Origin: CAXBES01 sp963974915
GTDB lineage: Bacteria; Bacteroidota; Bacteroidia; Flavobacteriales; Flavobacteriaceae
Assembly (NCBI GenBank): GCA_963974915.1
Contig: CAXBES010000006.1
Coordinates: 62,001 to 126,000 of the forward strand
Direction of reading: 5' to 3'
Length of the DNA stretch: 64,000 bases
Both the position numbers and the translations under genes were made by a program. Each line of letters opens with the position of its first letter. Within the stretch, counting starts at the first letter, position 1. Shown piece after piece: positions 51,699-60,351 of this stretch. The notes beneath the pieces are model-generated. The model was not told where the DNA came from and did not search any database. It saw nothing but the letters and a program-made list of their open reading frames with translations.

Positions 51699-51920
51699 AT
51701 GTACTGGACATTAGAATTAGCGTCTTATTTAAGTGATGCACCTTGGCCGGCAACGAAAGACGAACTTATCGATTACGCGATAAGAACTGGAGCTCCACTA
51801 GAGGTGGTAGAAAACCTTCAAGCAATTGAAGACGAAGGCGACTCGTATGATTCGATCGAAGAAATTTGGCCAGATTATCCAACAGATGAGGATTATCTTT
51901 GGAATGAAGATGAATATTAA
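51699..51920 (+). CDS. DUF2795 small acidic protein
   Basis: 73 residues, very acidic. MYWTLELASYLSDAPWPATKDELIDYAIRTGAPLEVVENL matches DUF2795, a small helical domain widespread in Bacteroidota and actinobacteria; function unknown. The acidic C-terminus (PTDEDYLWNEDEY) is typical of the flavobacterial versions. It has its own consensus promoter and a strong terminator, so it is a monocistronic, likely highly expressed gene just before secA. Confidence 0.88.
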   Translation: MYWTLELASYLSDAPWPATKDELIDYAIRTGAPLEVVENLQAIEDEGDSYDSIEEIWPDYPTDEDYLWNEDEY

Positions 51921-51951
51921 TGTTATTTATAGCATTTAAATAATAAAGTAT

Positions 51952-51980
51952 AAAAGTCTCTTTTTTGAGGCTTTTTTTTT
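51952..51980 (+). terminator. Intrinsic terminator after the DUF2795 gene
   Basis: AAAAGTCTC, loop of T, GAGGCTTTTTTTTT: a 6-bp GC-containing core (AGTCTC/GAGGCT with one G-T pair) extended by A-T pairs and followed by nine T. Confidence 0.85.
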
Positions 51981-52122
51981 GCTCAAAAAACAACTATAAA
52001 AACAACGAACCTTTTGGCAATCTTGTTTTTTTAAAGTTTTTTTGCATGAACATTGGCAGCAATGTTTCAACCGTATAAAAGAAACTCGTTCTTAGCAACG
52101 ATTCAATAATAAAATTATAATC

Positions 52123-55100
52123 ATGGGAATTTTAGATAGTGTATTAAAAGTTTTCGTAGGAGATAAATCCAAGAAAGATATTGGCGACATTCAGCCATTA
52201 GTGAATGAAGTAAAAAAACATGAAGCTGCACTGGAAAAGCTCTCATTAGACGAGCTTAGATCTAAATCTGATGCCTTCCGAAGTATCATAAAAGAAGATC
52301 AAAAAGAAATTCAGGAAAAAATAGATCAGCTTCAAAAAGACGCTGATGTAATGGAAGATATCGACAAGAAAGAAGATATCTATAACGAGATCGACGCCTT
52401 AAAAAAAGAACGCTACGAAATTGAAAAAGAATCACTCAATAAGATCCTTCCTGAGGCTTTCGCTGTGGTTAAAGAAACCGCCAAGCGTTTTAAAGACAAT
52501 GAAACTCTAGTTGTTACGGCAAATGCTTTCGACAGAGAAATTTCCGGCGAAAAAGACTATGTCACCTTAGACGGTGATAAAGCTATTTGGCAAAACTCCT
52601 GGGATGCTGCCGGGAAAGAAGTAACCTGGGATATGGTTCATTATGATGTACAGCTTATTGGAGGTATCGCTTTGCACCAGGGGAAGGTAGCAGAAATGCA
52701 AACTGGGGAAGGTAAAACCTTAGTAGCAACTCTCCCAATGTATCTTAATGCACTGGCAGGAAATGGTGTGCACTTAGTTACGGTAAACGATTATCTGGCA
52801 AAACGTGATAGTGCGTGGATGGCACCTATTTTTCAATTTCACGGGATTAGTGTAGATTGTATAGATTACCACCAACCCAACTCGGCTGCCCGAAGAAAAG
52901 CATACAACGCAGATATTACTTACGGAACTAATAACGAATTTGGTTTCGACTACCTACGTGATAATATGGCGCACGCGCCCGAAGATCTGGTTCAGCGTCC
53001 GCACCACTACGCCATTGTTGATGAGGTAGATAGTGTATTGATCGATGATGCCCGTACCCCTTTGATCATTTCCGGACCCGTTCCACAAGGTGATCGTCAC
53101 GAATTCAACGAATTAAAACCAAAGATCGCAGACATTGTAGCCGTACAGAAAAAATATCTTACGGGAGTTCTTGCCGAAGCTAAAAAATTAATTAGTGAAG
53201 GTGATATTAAAGAAGGTGGATTTCAATTGCTACGAGTATATCGAGGTATTCCGAAGAACAAAGCACTTATTAAATTTCTTTCGGAAGAAGGAGTAAGACA
53301 AATTCTTCAGAAGACAGAGAATCAATATATGGCAGACAACAATCGTGAAATGCCAAAAGTTGACGCAGAACTTTACTATGTTATCGATGAGAAGAACAAT
53401 CAAATAGAACTTTCAGATAAAGGGGTTAATTATCTGTCGGGAGATGACGATCCCGATTTCTTTGTAATGCCTGAAATTGGAACCGAGATCGCCAAAATTG
53501 AAGCCCAGGGCCTTTCTTCCGAAGAAGAAGCAAATTTAAAAGAAGAGCTTTTTAGAGAATTTGGCGTAAAAAGCGAACGTATTCACACGCTCAATCAATT
53601 ACTGAAAGCATACTCGCTGTTTGAAAAAGACACTCAGTATGTAGTAATGGATAACAAGGTGATGATCGTTGATGAACAAACCGGACGTATTATGGACGGT
53701 AGAAGATATAGCGATGGATTACACCAGGCGATAGAGGCCAAAGAAAATGTAAAGATCGAAGCTGCAACCCAGACGTTTGCAACCGTAACGCTTCAAAATT
53801 ACTTTAGAATGTATAATAAGCTGTCCGGGATGACCGGTACAGCCGTGACCGAAGCAGGTGAACTTTGGGAGATCTACAAGTTAGATGTGGTAGAAATACC
53901 TACTAACAGACCCATTGCACGTGACGATAGAGATGATAAAATTTACAAAACAAAGCGTGAAAAATACAATGCAGTAATTGATGAAGTTGTAGAACTTTCT
54001 AATGCCGGAAGACCGGTACTAATTGGTACAACCTCGGTTGAAATTTCCGAATTATTAAGTAGGATGTTGAGCATTAGAAACATTCAGCATAATGTATTGA
54101 ATGCGAAAATGCACAAACGCGAAGCAGATATCGTTGCGGAGGCTGGTAATGCCGGAATCGTTACGATCGCAACCAATATGGCGGGTCGTGGTACGGATAT
54201 TAAGTTAAGTGACGCGGTAAAAGAGGCTGGCGGACTAGCAATTGTTGGTACAGAAAGACATGATTCACGTCGTGTAGACAGACAGCTACGGGGACGTTCG
54301 GGGAGACAGGGAGATCCGGGTAGTTCTCAGTTTTACGTATCGCTGGAAGATAATTTAATGCGTCTCTTCGGAAGTGAACGAATTGCAAAAATGATGGACC
54401 GTATGGGCTTGAAGGAAGGGGAAGTAATTCAGCATTCTATGATCTCCAAATCTATTGAACGAGCTCAAAAGAAGGTTGAAGAGAATAACTTCGGGATCCG
54501 TAAGCGACTGTTAGAATACGACGATGTGATGAATGCACAGCGTGAGGTTGTTTACAAACGTCGTTATCATGCGTTATTCGGAGAACGTTTACGTGTAGAT
54601 GTTGCTAATATGATCTATGATACTTCGGAAATTATAGCAGAAACGAATAAGATGGCTCAGGATTATAAGAATTTTGAGTTCGAATTAATACGTTATTTCT
54701 CTATGAGTTCGCCTATTTCTGAAGCAGAATTCGAAAGAATGGATGCTAAGGAGATCTCAGGAAAAGTTTATAAGGCTGCTTATACGCATTATCAAAATAA
54801 AATGGAACGCAGTGCAGAAATTGCGTATCCTGTAATTAAGAATGTTTACGAAACTCAAAAGGATAAGTACAAGCGAATTCTGGTACCGTTTACAGACGGT
54901 ATTAAGACACTGAATGTTGCCACCGATCTGGAAAAGGCATACGAAACTCAAGGAAAACAATTGATCACAGATTTTGAGAAGAACATTACTCTTGCCATCA
55001 TTGATGATGCCTGGAAAACGCATCTTCGTAAAATGGATGAGTTAAAGCAATCGGTACAGTTAGCGGTTCACGAACAAAAAGATCCGTTACTGATTTACAA

Positions 55101-55482
55101 ATTTGAAGCTTTCGAATTGTTTAAAGCGATGATCGAAAAAGTGAATAAAGATGTTCTGTCGTTCTTATTTAAAGGTGAATTACCACAGGAAAATCAGCAG
55201 CAGATTCAGGAAGCCCGTTCGGTTCGACCTAAAGAAAAGCTGAACGAACAGAAAGAGGAAATTCCTAATATGGACGAACGTGCAGCCGAAGCAAGAGCTG
55301 CCGGAAACACGCAATCTCAGAGACAGCAAGTAACAGAGACCATTGTAAGAGAACAGCCTAAAATTGGTCGTAATGACAAAGTGACCATTAAGAATGTTAT
55401 GAGCGGTGAAAGTAAGGAGCTAAAGTATAAGCAAGCACTTCCATTGTTGAACAAAGGTGAGTGGGTGCTTACAGATCATTAA
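52123..55482 (+). CDS. secA: Preprotein translocase ATPase SecA
   Basis: 1119 residues, the long Bacteroidota form (E. coli SecA is about 900). Walker A MQTGEGKT at 192-199, DEVDSVLIDDARTPL (DEAD-type Walker B) near 302-316, TNMAGRGTDIKL, GTERHDSRRVDRQLRGRSGRQGDPG in the second nucleotide-binding fold. Insertions relative to the E. coli enzyme occur at about 55-105 and 360-470. The C-terminal zinc-binding CxC...CH motif is absent; the protein ends with NDKVTIKNVMSGESKELK and a tail ending WVLTDH, as in other flavobacteria. Drives Sec-dependent export. Confidence 0.97.
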   Translation: MGILDSVLKVFVGDKSKKDIGDIQPLVNEVKKHEAALEKLSLDELRSKSDAFRSIIKEDQKEIQEKIDQLQKDADVMEDIDKKEDIYNEIDALKKERYEIEKESLNKILPEAFAVVKETAKRFKDNETLVVTANAFDREISGEKDYVTLDGDKAIWQNSWDAAGKEVTWDMVHYDVQLIGGIALHQGKVAEMQTGEGKTLVATLPMYLNALAGNGVHLVTVNDYLAKRDSAWMAPIFQFHGISVDCIDYHQPNSAARRKAYNADITYGTNNEFGFDYLRDNMAHAPEDLVQRPHHYAIVDEVDSVLIDDARTPLIISGPVPQGDRHEFNELKPKIADIVAVQKKYLTGVLAEAKKLISEGDIKEGGFQLLRVYRGIPKNKALIKFLSEEGVRQILQKTENQYMADNNREMPKVDAELYYVIDEKNNQIELSDKGVNYLSGDDDPDFFVMPEIGTEIAKIEAQGLSSEEEANLKEELFREFGVKSERIHTLNQLLKAYSLFEKDTQYVVMDNKVMIVDEQTGRIMDGRRYSDGLHQAIEAKENVKIEAATQTFATVTLQNYFRMYNKLSGMTGTAVTEAGELWEIYKLDVVEIPTNRPIARDDRDDKIYKTKREKYNAVIDEVVELSNAGRPVLIGTTSVEISELLSRMLSIRNIQHNVLNAKMHKREADIVAEAGNAGIVTIATNMAGRGTDIKLSDAVKEAGGLAIVGTERHDSRRVDRQLRGRSGRQGDPGSSQFYVSLEDNLMRLFGSERIAKMMDRMGLKEGEVIQHSMISKSIERAQKKVEENNFGIRKRLLEYDDVMNAQREVVYKRRYHALFGERLRVDVANMIYDTSEIIAETNKMAQDYKNFEFELIRYFSMSSPISEAEFERMDAKEISGKVYKAAYTHYQNKMERSAEIAYPVIKNVYETQKDKYKRILVPFTDGIKTLNVATDLEKAYETQGKQLITDFEKNITLAIIDDAWKTHLRKMDELKQSVQLAVHEQKDPLLIYKFEAFELFKAMIEKVNKDVLSFLFKGELPQENQQQIQEARSVRPKEKLNEQKEEIPNMDERAAEARAAGNTQSQRQQVTETIVREQPKIGRNDKVTIKNVMSGESKELKYKQALPLLNKGEWVLTDH

Positions 55483-55510
55483 CAGGAATAATGACTAGCT
55501 TATATATTGG

Positions 55511-55535
55511 CTTCTATAATCCAATGTTATAGAGG
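55511..55535 (+). terminator. Weak hairpin after secA
   Basis: CTTCTATAA (55511-55519) pairs with TTATAGAGG (55527-55535) with one T-G pair; the following tract is AT-rich without a clean T-run. Possibly a weak secA terminator. Confidence 0.35.
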
Positions 55536-55601
55536 TCAATTATATTATTATCTTGATTCAAGATTTTTAGTATCTTCGGAATAAAACTAAACCGACCTAC
55601 T

Positions 55602-56129
55602 TTGGAACATTTTAAAATAGAAGTTAAATGGGCAATTGTTTTTACTATTCTGTCCTTAGCTTGGATGCTATTGGAAAAAACTTTGGGCTGGCATGATGAG
55701 CAAATTGCAGATCATTTTTGGTTAACCTTGTTATTTTTACCCTTTGCGATATTAATGTATATTCTGGTAATGCGAGAAAAACGCCGTAGATTCTTCAATA
55801 GAACTCTTACGTGGCGTCAAGGTTTTATTACGGGTTTGAAAATGGCTGTTTTTGTAGCGCTGTTATCTCCTTTGGCTCAATATATCACACACAATTACAT
55901 CACTCCGGAATACTTTAATAATGTTATCGAATACTCGATCACGAACGAATTAATGACTATAAAAAAAGCAAATGAGTATTTTAATATTAATAACTATATG
56001 ATGCAATCTGCAATTGGTGCTCTGGGAGGTGGATTGGTCATATCTGCGCTGGTTGCCATTTTTATGAAAAGAAGTAGAAATGAGAAAATAGAAAACACTG
56101 CATCGAGTGCTTCAAATTCGGATCGTTAA
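55602..56129 (+). CDS. DUF4199 family membrane protein
   Basis: 175 residues, TTG start. Four hydrophobic helices (about 9-25, 38-56, 78-97, 130-152) with MREKRRRFFNRTLTWRQGFITGLKMAVFVALL in the middle, matching DUF4199, a family of Bacteroidota inner-membrane proteins of unknown function. A TATCTTCG sequence (one mismatch from TAnnTTTG) lies at 55571-55578, and TTG 15 bases upstream, so it may have its own promoter. Highly basic C-terminus ends in Ser/Asn. Confidence 0.8.
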   Translation: MEHFKIEVKWAIVFTILSLAWMLLEKTLGWHDEQIADHFWLTLLFLPFAILMYILVMREKRRRFFNRTLTWRQGFITGLKMAVFVALLSPLAQYITHNYITPEYFNNVIEYSITNELMTIKKANEYFNINNYMMQSAIGALGGGLVISALVAIFMKRSRNEKIENTASSASNSDR

Positions 56130-56195
56130 CCGTTCATTAACCCAATGGACTAACATAAATCTTTATTTTCGTCACATAATTAAATCTAAGTTGTG

Positions 56196-56282
56196 ATGAA
56201 GAAATTACTTTTACTTGTAACTTTCTTTGTACCCAATTGTTGGTTGAATCCAGTGCAGAGGAAGCAAGACAAAGACCTTTAA
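56196..56282 (+). CDS. Possible 28-residue peptide
   Basis: ATGAAGAAATTACTTTTACT opens a peptide MKKLLLLVTFFVPNCWLN... ending DKDL. The N-terminus looks like a lysine-hydrophobic signal segment, and a strong terminator follows 50 bases later. There is a TATTTTCG box upstream. It could be a small membrane peptide, a decayed secreted-protein gene or chance; no family recognised. Confidence 0.3.
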   Translation: MKKLLLLVTFFVPNCWLNPVQRKQDKDL

Positions 56283-56331
56283 ACTTATTAAAGAGTAGTT
56301 AGTTAATTTTTATAATTTTTAATTATTAGGT

Positions 56332-56364
56332 AAAGCCTTCGGAAGTTTTCCGGAGGCTTTTTTT
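56332..56364. terminator. Strong rho-independent terminator, convergent
   Basis: AAAGCCT-T-CGGAA pairs with TTCCG-G-AGGCTTT (13 bp, one T-G pair, loop GTT) followed by seven T on the + strand. It ends a few bases before the stop of the opposing gene (56367), so it may serve both. Confidence 0.88.
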
Positions 56365-56366
56365 AT

Positions 56367-56750
56367 TTAGTCTCTGATAAAATATTTTTTCAGTAAGGGG
56401 ATTTCCAGTAAAAACAGTGCTAAAAAGGTAAGGGCATAACCAGAGATCTTTGTAATATGCAATTCAGGAAGGGAAAAACTGGAATTCAATTTTTCAATTA
56501 TATATAAAGAATTCAAGGAAATTTCGCTGGCTAAAGGATAAAAGTAAAGTAGAATTGCTCCTAAAAAACAAAGCACCCCTAATAATAACCAGACTTTCCC
56601 GGAAATAAGCGGTTGATAAGGTTTCACAGGAATTTCTGAATAAACAGCGTGCATAACACTTTTCTTAAAATCAACCGAAGGGGATTCCAGACCTGCGTCT
56701 TTAATAAGATTCCGGATTATTTTATCTTGTTCTTTAAATTGCTCTTCCAT
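56367..56750 (-). CDS. Two-helix membrane protein downstream of ECF sigma (possible anti-sigma)
   Basis: 127 residues from MEEQFKEQDKIIRNLIKDAGLESPSVDFKKSVM; an upstream in-frame ATG (56780) is less likely since it would overlap the sigma gene more. N-terminal 40 residues are charged and could bind a sigma factor; two hydrophobic helices follow (KVWLLLGVLCFLGAILLYF and ISGYALTFLALFLLEIPLL). No zinc anti-sigma motif (HxxxCxxC) is present. Co-transcribed with the sigma gene, overlapping by 17 bases. Role inferred from context only. Confidence 0.6.
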   Translation of the reverse strand: MEEQFKEQDKIIRNLIKDAGLESPSVDFKKSVMHAVYSEIPVKPYQPLISGKVWLLLGVLCFLGAILLYFYPLASEISLNSLYIIEKLNSSFSLPELHITKISGYALTFLALFLLEIPLLKKYFIRD

Positions 56751-57321
56751 TGTTATTCGATATTTCCGGCAGTATAGCATGTTTGAGTAAAGAAAACATT
56801 TTTTTTCTGCTTCGATATAGTTTTATTTTAATATTATCTACTGAAAGGTTTGTTATCGCAGCTATTTCTTTTACAGAACGTTCTTCAAAATAATACAATG
56901 TTACTATAGCTGCTTCTTGTTCGGGAAGTTTCAGAATGCACTTACCAATCATCTTTGAACGTTCTAGTTTTTCCATTTTCTCTAAAGCATTTTCGGATAA
57001 ATCTGAATCTCCCTCCGTTATTCCTTCAATAAGTTCTGTCGCCTGGTACTTTTTATTTTTCCGAAGAGAATCTAACGCCTTTCGGTATGCAATACTATAC
57101 AACCAACTTGAAAACTTTGCCTCTCCCCTATAACTATCCAAGGATTGGAACGCCTTTAAAAAAGTATCCTGTGCCACTTCCTCTGCCTCTTGGCGTACCT
57201 TAACCATGCGATATATTATAGTAAATACAAAGTCCTGATATCGGTCCACTAGAAAACCAAAGGCTCGGGTTTCGCCGTTTAACGTTCTTTCTATGTAATG
57301 TTGGTCGGTGGCTGTGCTCAT
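56734..57321 (-). CDS. ECF-type RNA polymerase sigma factor
   Basis: 195 residues. Region 2: FGFLVDRYQDFVFTIIYRMV, EEVAQDTFLKAFQSLDSYRGEAKFSSWLYSIAYRKALDSLRK; region 4: LPEQEAAIVTLYYFEERSVKEIAAITNLSVDNIKIKLYRSRKKM. Both are complete, no region 1.1 or 3, so an ECF sigma. Upstream on its own strand lies a TGTAACC-N16-CGTCTTA element, duplicated in opposite direction before the next gene, suggesting autoregulation. The downstream gene is a membrane protein that could be its anti-sigma. Confidence 0.95.
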   Translation of the reverse strand: MSTATDQHYIERTLNGETRAFGFLVDRYQDFVFTIIYRMVKVRQEAEEVAQDTFLKAFQSLDSYRGEAKFSSWLYSIAYRKALDSLRKNKKYQATELIEGITEGDSDLSENALEKMEKLERSKMIGKCILKLPEQEAAIVTLYYFEERSVKEIAAITNLSVDNIKIKLYRSRKKMFSLLKHAILPEISNNNGRAI

Positions 57322-57328
57322 TTTATGA

Positions 57329-57358
57329 TAAGACGTTCAATCTACAGAAATGGTTACA
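57329..57358 (-). promoter_or_regulatory. ECF promoter of the sigma gene, TGTAACC-N16-CGTCTTA
   Basis: Minus strand TGTAACC (57358-57352), 16-base spacer, CGTCTTA (57335-57329), 8 bases before the ATG. Twin of the + strand element at 57442-57471; spacer identical in length. Confidence 0.72.
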
Positions 57359-57441
57359 TAAAAGAAGAAAAGTTTTGGGTCTTGTGGTTCTTTCCTAAGC
57401 ATAAAGAAACGTGCACCTTAACAAGAAAGTAAAAAATAATT

Positions 57442-57471
57442 GTAACCTAATTTAAAAATACGTCGTCTTAG
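57442..57471 (+). promoter_or_regulatory. ECF promoter of the DUF6249 gene, TGTAACC-N16-CGTCTTA
   Basis: TGTAACC 57442-57448, 16 bases, CGTCTTA 57465-57471. Both hexamer-like boxes match the divergent sigma promoter exactly, so the same sigma should read both. Leader to the ATG at 57509 is about 30 bases. Confidence 0.72.
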
Positions 57472-57508
57472 GTTTAAACAAGTTCATTAATCAATTAAAA
57501 GCAGCATT

Positions 57509-57853
57509 ATGGAAGTATTAATAGTAGGAATTATTTTCGGTGTCATTTTTGGCATTTTTTATCTGTTCGTTTCGGCACGAAATCGAGAGCGACTCGCTCT
57601 AATTGAAAAAGGTGCAGACGCTTCTATTTTTTATGGAAAGGATAGAAAGGTAACCCCTATGTGGAAAGTTATAGTTATTAATTTGGCACTGTTGTTAATG
57701 GGAATTGGAGTAGGAATATTTATCGCTGCAATTTTACATTATAATATGGGAGTTGAGGAAGAAATCGCTTTCCCGGGAACCATCTTTTTAATGGCGGGAA
57801 TTGGACTCTTTTTAGGCTTCTACTTTACCAAAAAACTAAACGAAGACGCTTAA
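57509..57853 (+). CDS. DUF6249-like membrane protein
   Basis: 114 residues with three hydrophobic helices (about 2-21, 52-76, 88-106) and RNRERLALIEKGADASIF in between, a sequence style seen in DUF6249 proteins of Bacteroidota. Function unknown. It is divergent from the sigma factor gene and preceded by an identical ECF promoter, so it is a likely regulon member. Followed by a terminator. Confidence 0.75.
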   Translation: MEVLIVGIIFGVIFGIFYLFVSARNRERLALIEKGADASIFYGKDRKVTPMWKVIVINLALLLMGIGVGIFIAAILHYNMGVEEEIAFPGTIFLMAGIGLFLGFYFTKKLNEDA

Positions 57854-57872
57854 ACCAACTCTATTTTTAGTA

Positions 57873-57918
57873 AAAAGGCCATTACGGAAATTTGATCAAT
57901 TTTCTTAATGGCTTTTTT
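57873..57918 (+). terminator. Intrinsic terminator after the DUF6249-like gene
   Basis: AAAAGGCCATTA (57873-57884) pairs with TAATGGCTTTTT (57906-57917) with one G-T pair; the loop has an inner AAATT/AATTT stem and the T-run reaches 57918. Confidence 0.82.
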
Positions 57919-58196
57919 ATCACTTATAAAGTGTAGAACAAAGCCATCGTAAGGATCTTATTTCTCAGGAAAACAGGTTCGTTTTTCAGAAATTAACGTG
58001 AAGAGATCATTTAGGCATTTAATATACTTTCAACAGTGTAGAAATTAAAACAAAGGCATCAAAAAAATTAGCTGAAGCTTGGAAATATAATTGGAAAGTA
58101 AAGAGTTAAGAATTAATGGGGCGATAGGTGTAAAGGAAATGATTGTAATTTTCTCTTCCGAGTTACATTCATCTTAAGCGGTGAAGGCATTGCTAT
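57919..58196. other. Gene-free intergenic stretch before the adhesin-like gene end
   Basis: After the terminator the remaining 278 bases to the convergent stop at 58197 show no open frame with family signal, no tRNA-like fold, and no strong inverted repeat. It is AT-rich with scattered short A-runs; the stretch may hold the end of the opposing operon's message. Confidence 0.6.
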
Positions 58197-59789
58197 TTAG
58201 TTATTAAGTTTTACATTGCTGTAGCTCGCGTTTATCCTAACCGCTTTCTGACTCTTTGTTCTAAAAAATCCATTGAGGATCACTCTTCCGCCATTCACAT
58301 TTTTATCGATTTCAAGCGATGCAGGAGCACTGAAAGGAGATTTCTTTCCGTTAAAATAAAATGAAAATGCTGTATTGGGAAGTTGAATGGTCGCATCGGT
58401 ATTTTCTAATGAAACGTCTATTAATTTAAAGTCGTTAGAAACATTATTGATAAATAAGTTTCCGAAGGAACCCGAGAGCATCGCATTATTATTCACTGTA
58501 TTTATTTTAACATTGCTCGAATTTGCTTCCAAATTGATATCTTTCACTGTATTTATTTTACAATCTTCCACATAATTTACCTTTAGTCTTCCATTTATCC
58601 AATCATTTACCGAAACCGGTGCATAGGAAGCATTGATGAGGGTTTCACCCCCATCAATACTATTAGCTACAAATGTTGAATAATTGAAGTTTGCTTTGAT
58701 ATTATAAGCGTCTGCCATTTTTACTTCCCCATGGCGCACATTGATATCGGTTTTAACTCCTTTGGGCATACGAATGATTAGTTTCTTTCTTGCCTTCGGA
58801 AATAATTTATTTCCTTTTTTAGAACTCTGAATAAAAATAGTTTTATTTCCATGTTCATCCGTCTTTACTTCTTTCTTGTAATCGCCATCATAGTGATCAT
58901 CAAATTGCTCTGCCCACTTCTCTATATCTCTTCCTAAGCTTTCGCCCCATTGTTCCATTTCTTTTCCAAAGTTTTCACCCCAGGCTTCCATTTTCTTACC
59001 AAATTCTTCGCCCCACTTCTCCATTTTCATTTCAAACTCAGGGCCAAAATTTTGTTCAAATTCTCTTCCGAAGTTATCACCCCACTCTTCCATTACCTTC
59101 TCAAAACCATCTGCCCATTTGTCAAGATCTGCCAGCCATGCATCTGTATCACGAACAGAAACATTAGTTCCGTATTTCTTGTTTAATTTTGCAACGTAAC
59201 CTTTCTTATCCTGATCGTATTTCTCACGATCGAAAGTCATAGACCCGTGATTGTTGAAGTTATAATTTGTATAATGGTCTCCGGATTTAATACTTGGTCT
59301 TTCATTAGAAAATGGCCAACTAGGTATTTTCTTATATTCTGGCACATCGGGAACGACAATATTCCAATTCATATTTGCTAATTCATCGAAAATAGGCATG
59401 TCTTTTAGTGCCTCCAAACCTTCTAAATGCTGTAACGATTCCAATTCGTTAAAATCCTCTATAAATTCGGTGTCATTCCAAAGGCTTCCTTTACTTGAGG
59501 TAATCACAACTTTTTTACTATTGCCAAGAACATCTAGATCCCAATTTTTAAAGATTTCTTTCTTTTCTTTTTCTGAAAGTTTATCGCCTTCAATGTAGGC
59601 TTCTACTTCCACTCGGTCTTTATTCCAGGTTTCGAAAACTACATCTGTATGAGATGTGTTAACTGAAACCAACACATCGCTACCCACGTTAAAACTTTCT
59701 ACATGGCGATTTTGTGCGACTACAATGGGCGCAAGAAGCAATATTACAATTGCGGTGATCTTATGACTGAATACTACTATATTGTTCAT
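58197..59789 (-). CDS. Exported hendecad-repeat, putative DUF4097-like beta-helix protein
   Basis: 530 residues with a signal peptide (about 1-25, ending VVAQ). Residues about 222-299 are seven 11-residue units built on (M/I)EKWGExFGKx (residue patterns WGDNFGRE, WGEEFGKK, WGENFGKE, WGESLGRD), a Trp-rich hendecad suited to a right-handed coiled coil or amphipathic stalk. The C-terminal region (about 330-530) is rich in INxxNxxVKI and NASYxxVxxN strands, like DUF4097 adhesin-type beta-helices. N-terminal 26-200 has FNVGSDVLVSVNTSHTDVVFETW, another DUF4097-like strand set. Last gene of the sigma/anti-sigma operon. Function unknown, probably envelope stress-linked. Confidence 0.75.
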   Translation of the reverse strand: MNNIVVFSHKITAIVILLLAPIVVAQNRHVESFNVGSDVLVSVNTSHTDVVFETWNKDRVEVEAYIEGDKLSEKEKKEIFKNWDLDVLGNSKKVVITSSKGSLWNDTEFIEDFNELESLQHLEGLEALKDMPIFDELANMNWNIVVPDVPEYKKIPSWPFSNERPSIKSGDHYTNYNFNNHGSMTFDREKYDQDKKGYVAKLNKKYGTNVSVRDTDAWLADLDKWADGFEKVMEEWGDNFGREFEQNFGPEFEMKMEKWGEEFGKKMEAWGENFGKEMEQWGESLGRDIEKWAEQFDDHYDGDYKKEVKTDEHGNKTIFIQSSKKGNKLFPKARKKLIIRMPKGVKTDINVRHGEVKMADAYNIKANFNYSTFVANSIDGGETLINASYAPVSVNDWINGRLKVNYVEDCKINTVKDINLEANSSNVKINTVNNNAMLSGSFGNLFINNVSNDFKLIDVSLENTDATIQLPNTAFSFYFNGKKSPFSAPASLEIDKNVNGGRVILNGFFRTKSQKAVRINASYSNVKLNN

Positions 59790-60351
59790 TTTCTAAATTT
59801 TTAAGTTCTTTTAATTTGTTTTTTAGTTTGAACAGCAAATCCAAACGTAATTTCAAATTATCGATCAAAGCAGTGATGGTTTCCTCTGTAGGACCTACTT
59901 CGTTCAATTCGGCACTTAAACGGGTATATTCTGTATCCAATTCGTTTAACCGAACCATATACCCATCAATAACTTCTTTATTCTCATCGTTAATTTGCAG
60001 TGTCGACAACTGCACATTGATTCCGGTTAAGTAAAAATCTTCCACTTTTTTCAGATCCGGCGAAATATCTCCCAAAGTAATCTGTGCGACTTCTGTTTTT
60101 TGCTCTTTTACGTTATTTGTATTGTCGACAATAGCATTCGTGTTTTCTTTAGATAATTGTTGATATCCAAAAAATCCAACACCAAAAGCTACCACGACCA
60201 TAGCCGCGATCTTTAACCAGAAGAAGGATTCATTCTTCTTTTCAGTAAAATTTTTGTCTAATTTCTCTTGAAATCGCGCTTCATGTCCTTCAGACAAGCG
60301 CGGTTCTGTAGGGCAGTGCTCTTTCATTAATTTTCTAATATCCTGTGCCAT
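59761..60351 (-). CDS. Membrane-anchored anti-sigma-like protein
   Basis: 196 residues. The cytoplasmic N-terminus (MAQDIRKLMKEHCPTEPRLSEGHEARFQEKL) precedes one helix (WLKIAAMVVVAFGVGFFGY, about 45-63) and an extracytoplasmic coiled-coil-like region (LRLDLLFKLKNKLKELKNLEN). No zinc motif. It overlaps the sigma gene by 17 bases and the adhesin-like gene by 29, the layout of a sigma / membrane regulator / effector operon. It likely senses an envelope signal and holds the sigma factor, but this is inference. Confidence 0.7.
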   Translation of the reverse strand: MAQDIRKLMKEHCPTEPRLSEGHEARFQEKLDKNFTEKKNESFFWLKIAAMVVVAFGVGFFGYQQLSKENTNAIVDNTNNVKEQKTEVAQITLGDISPDLKKVEDFYLTGINVQLSTLQINDENKEVIDGYMVRLNELDTEYTRLSAELNEVGPTEETITALIDNLKLRLDLLFKLKNKLKELKNLENEQYSSIQS

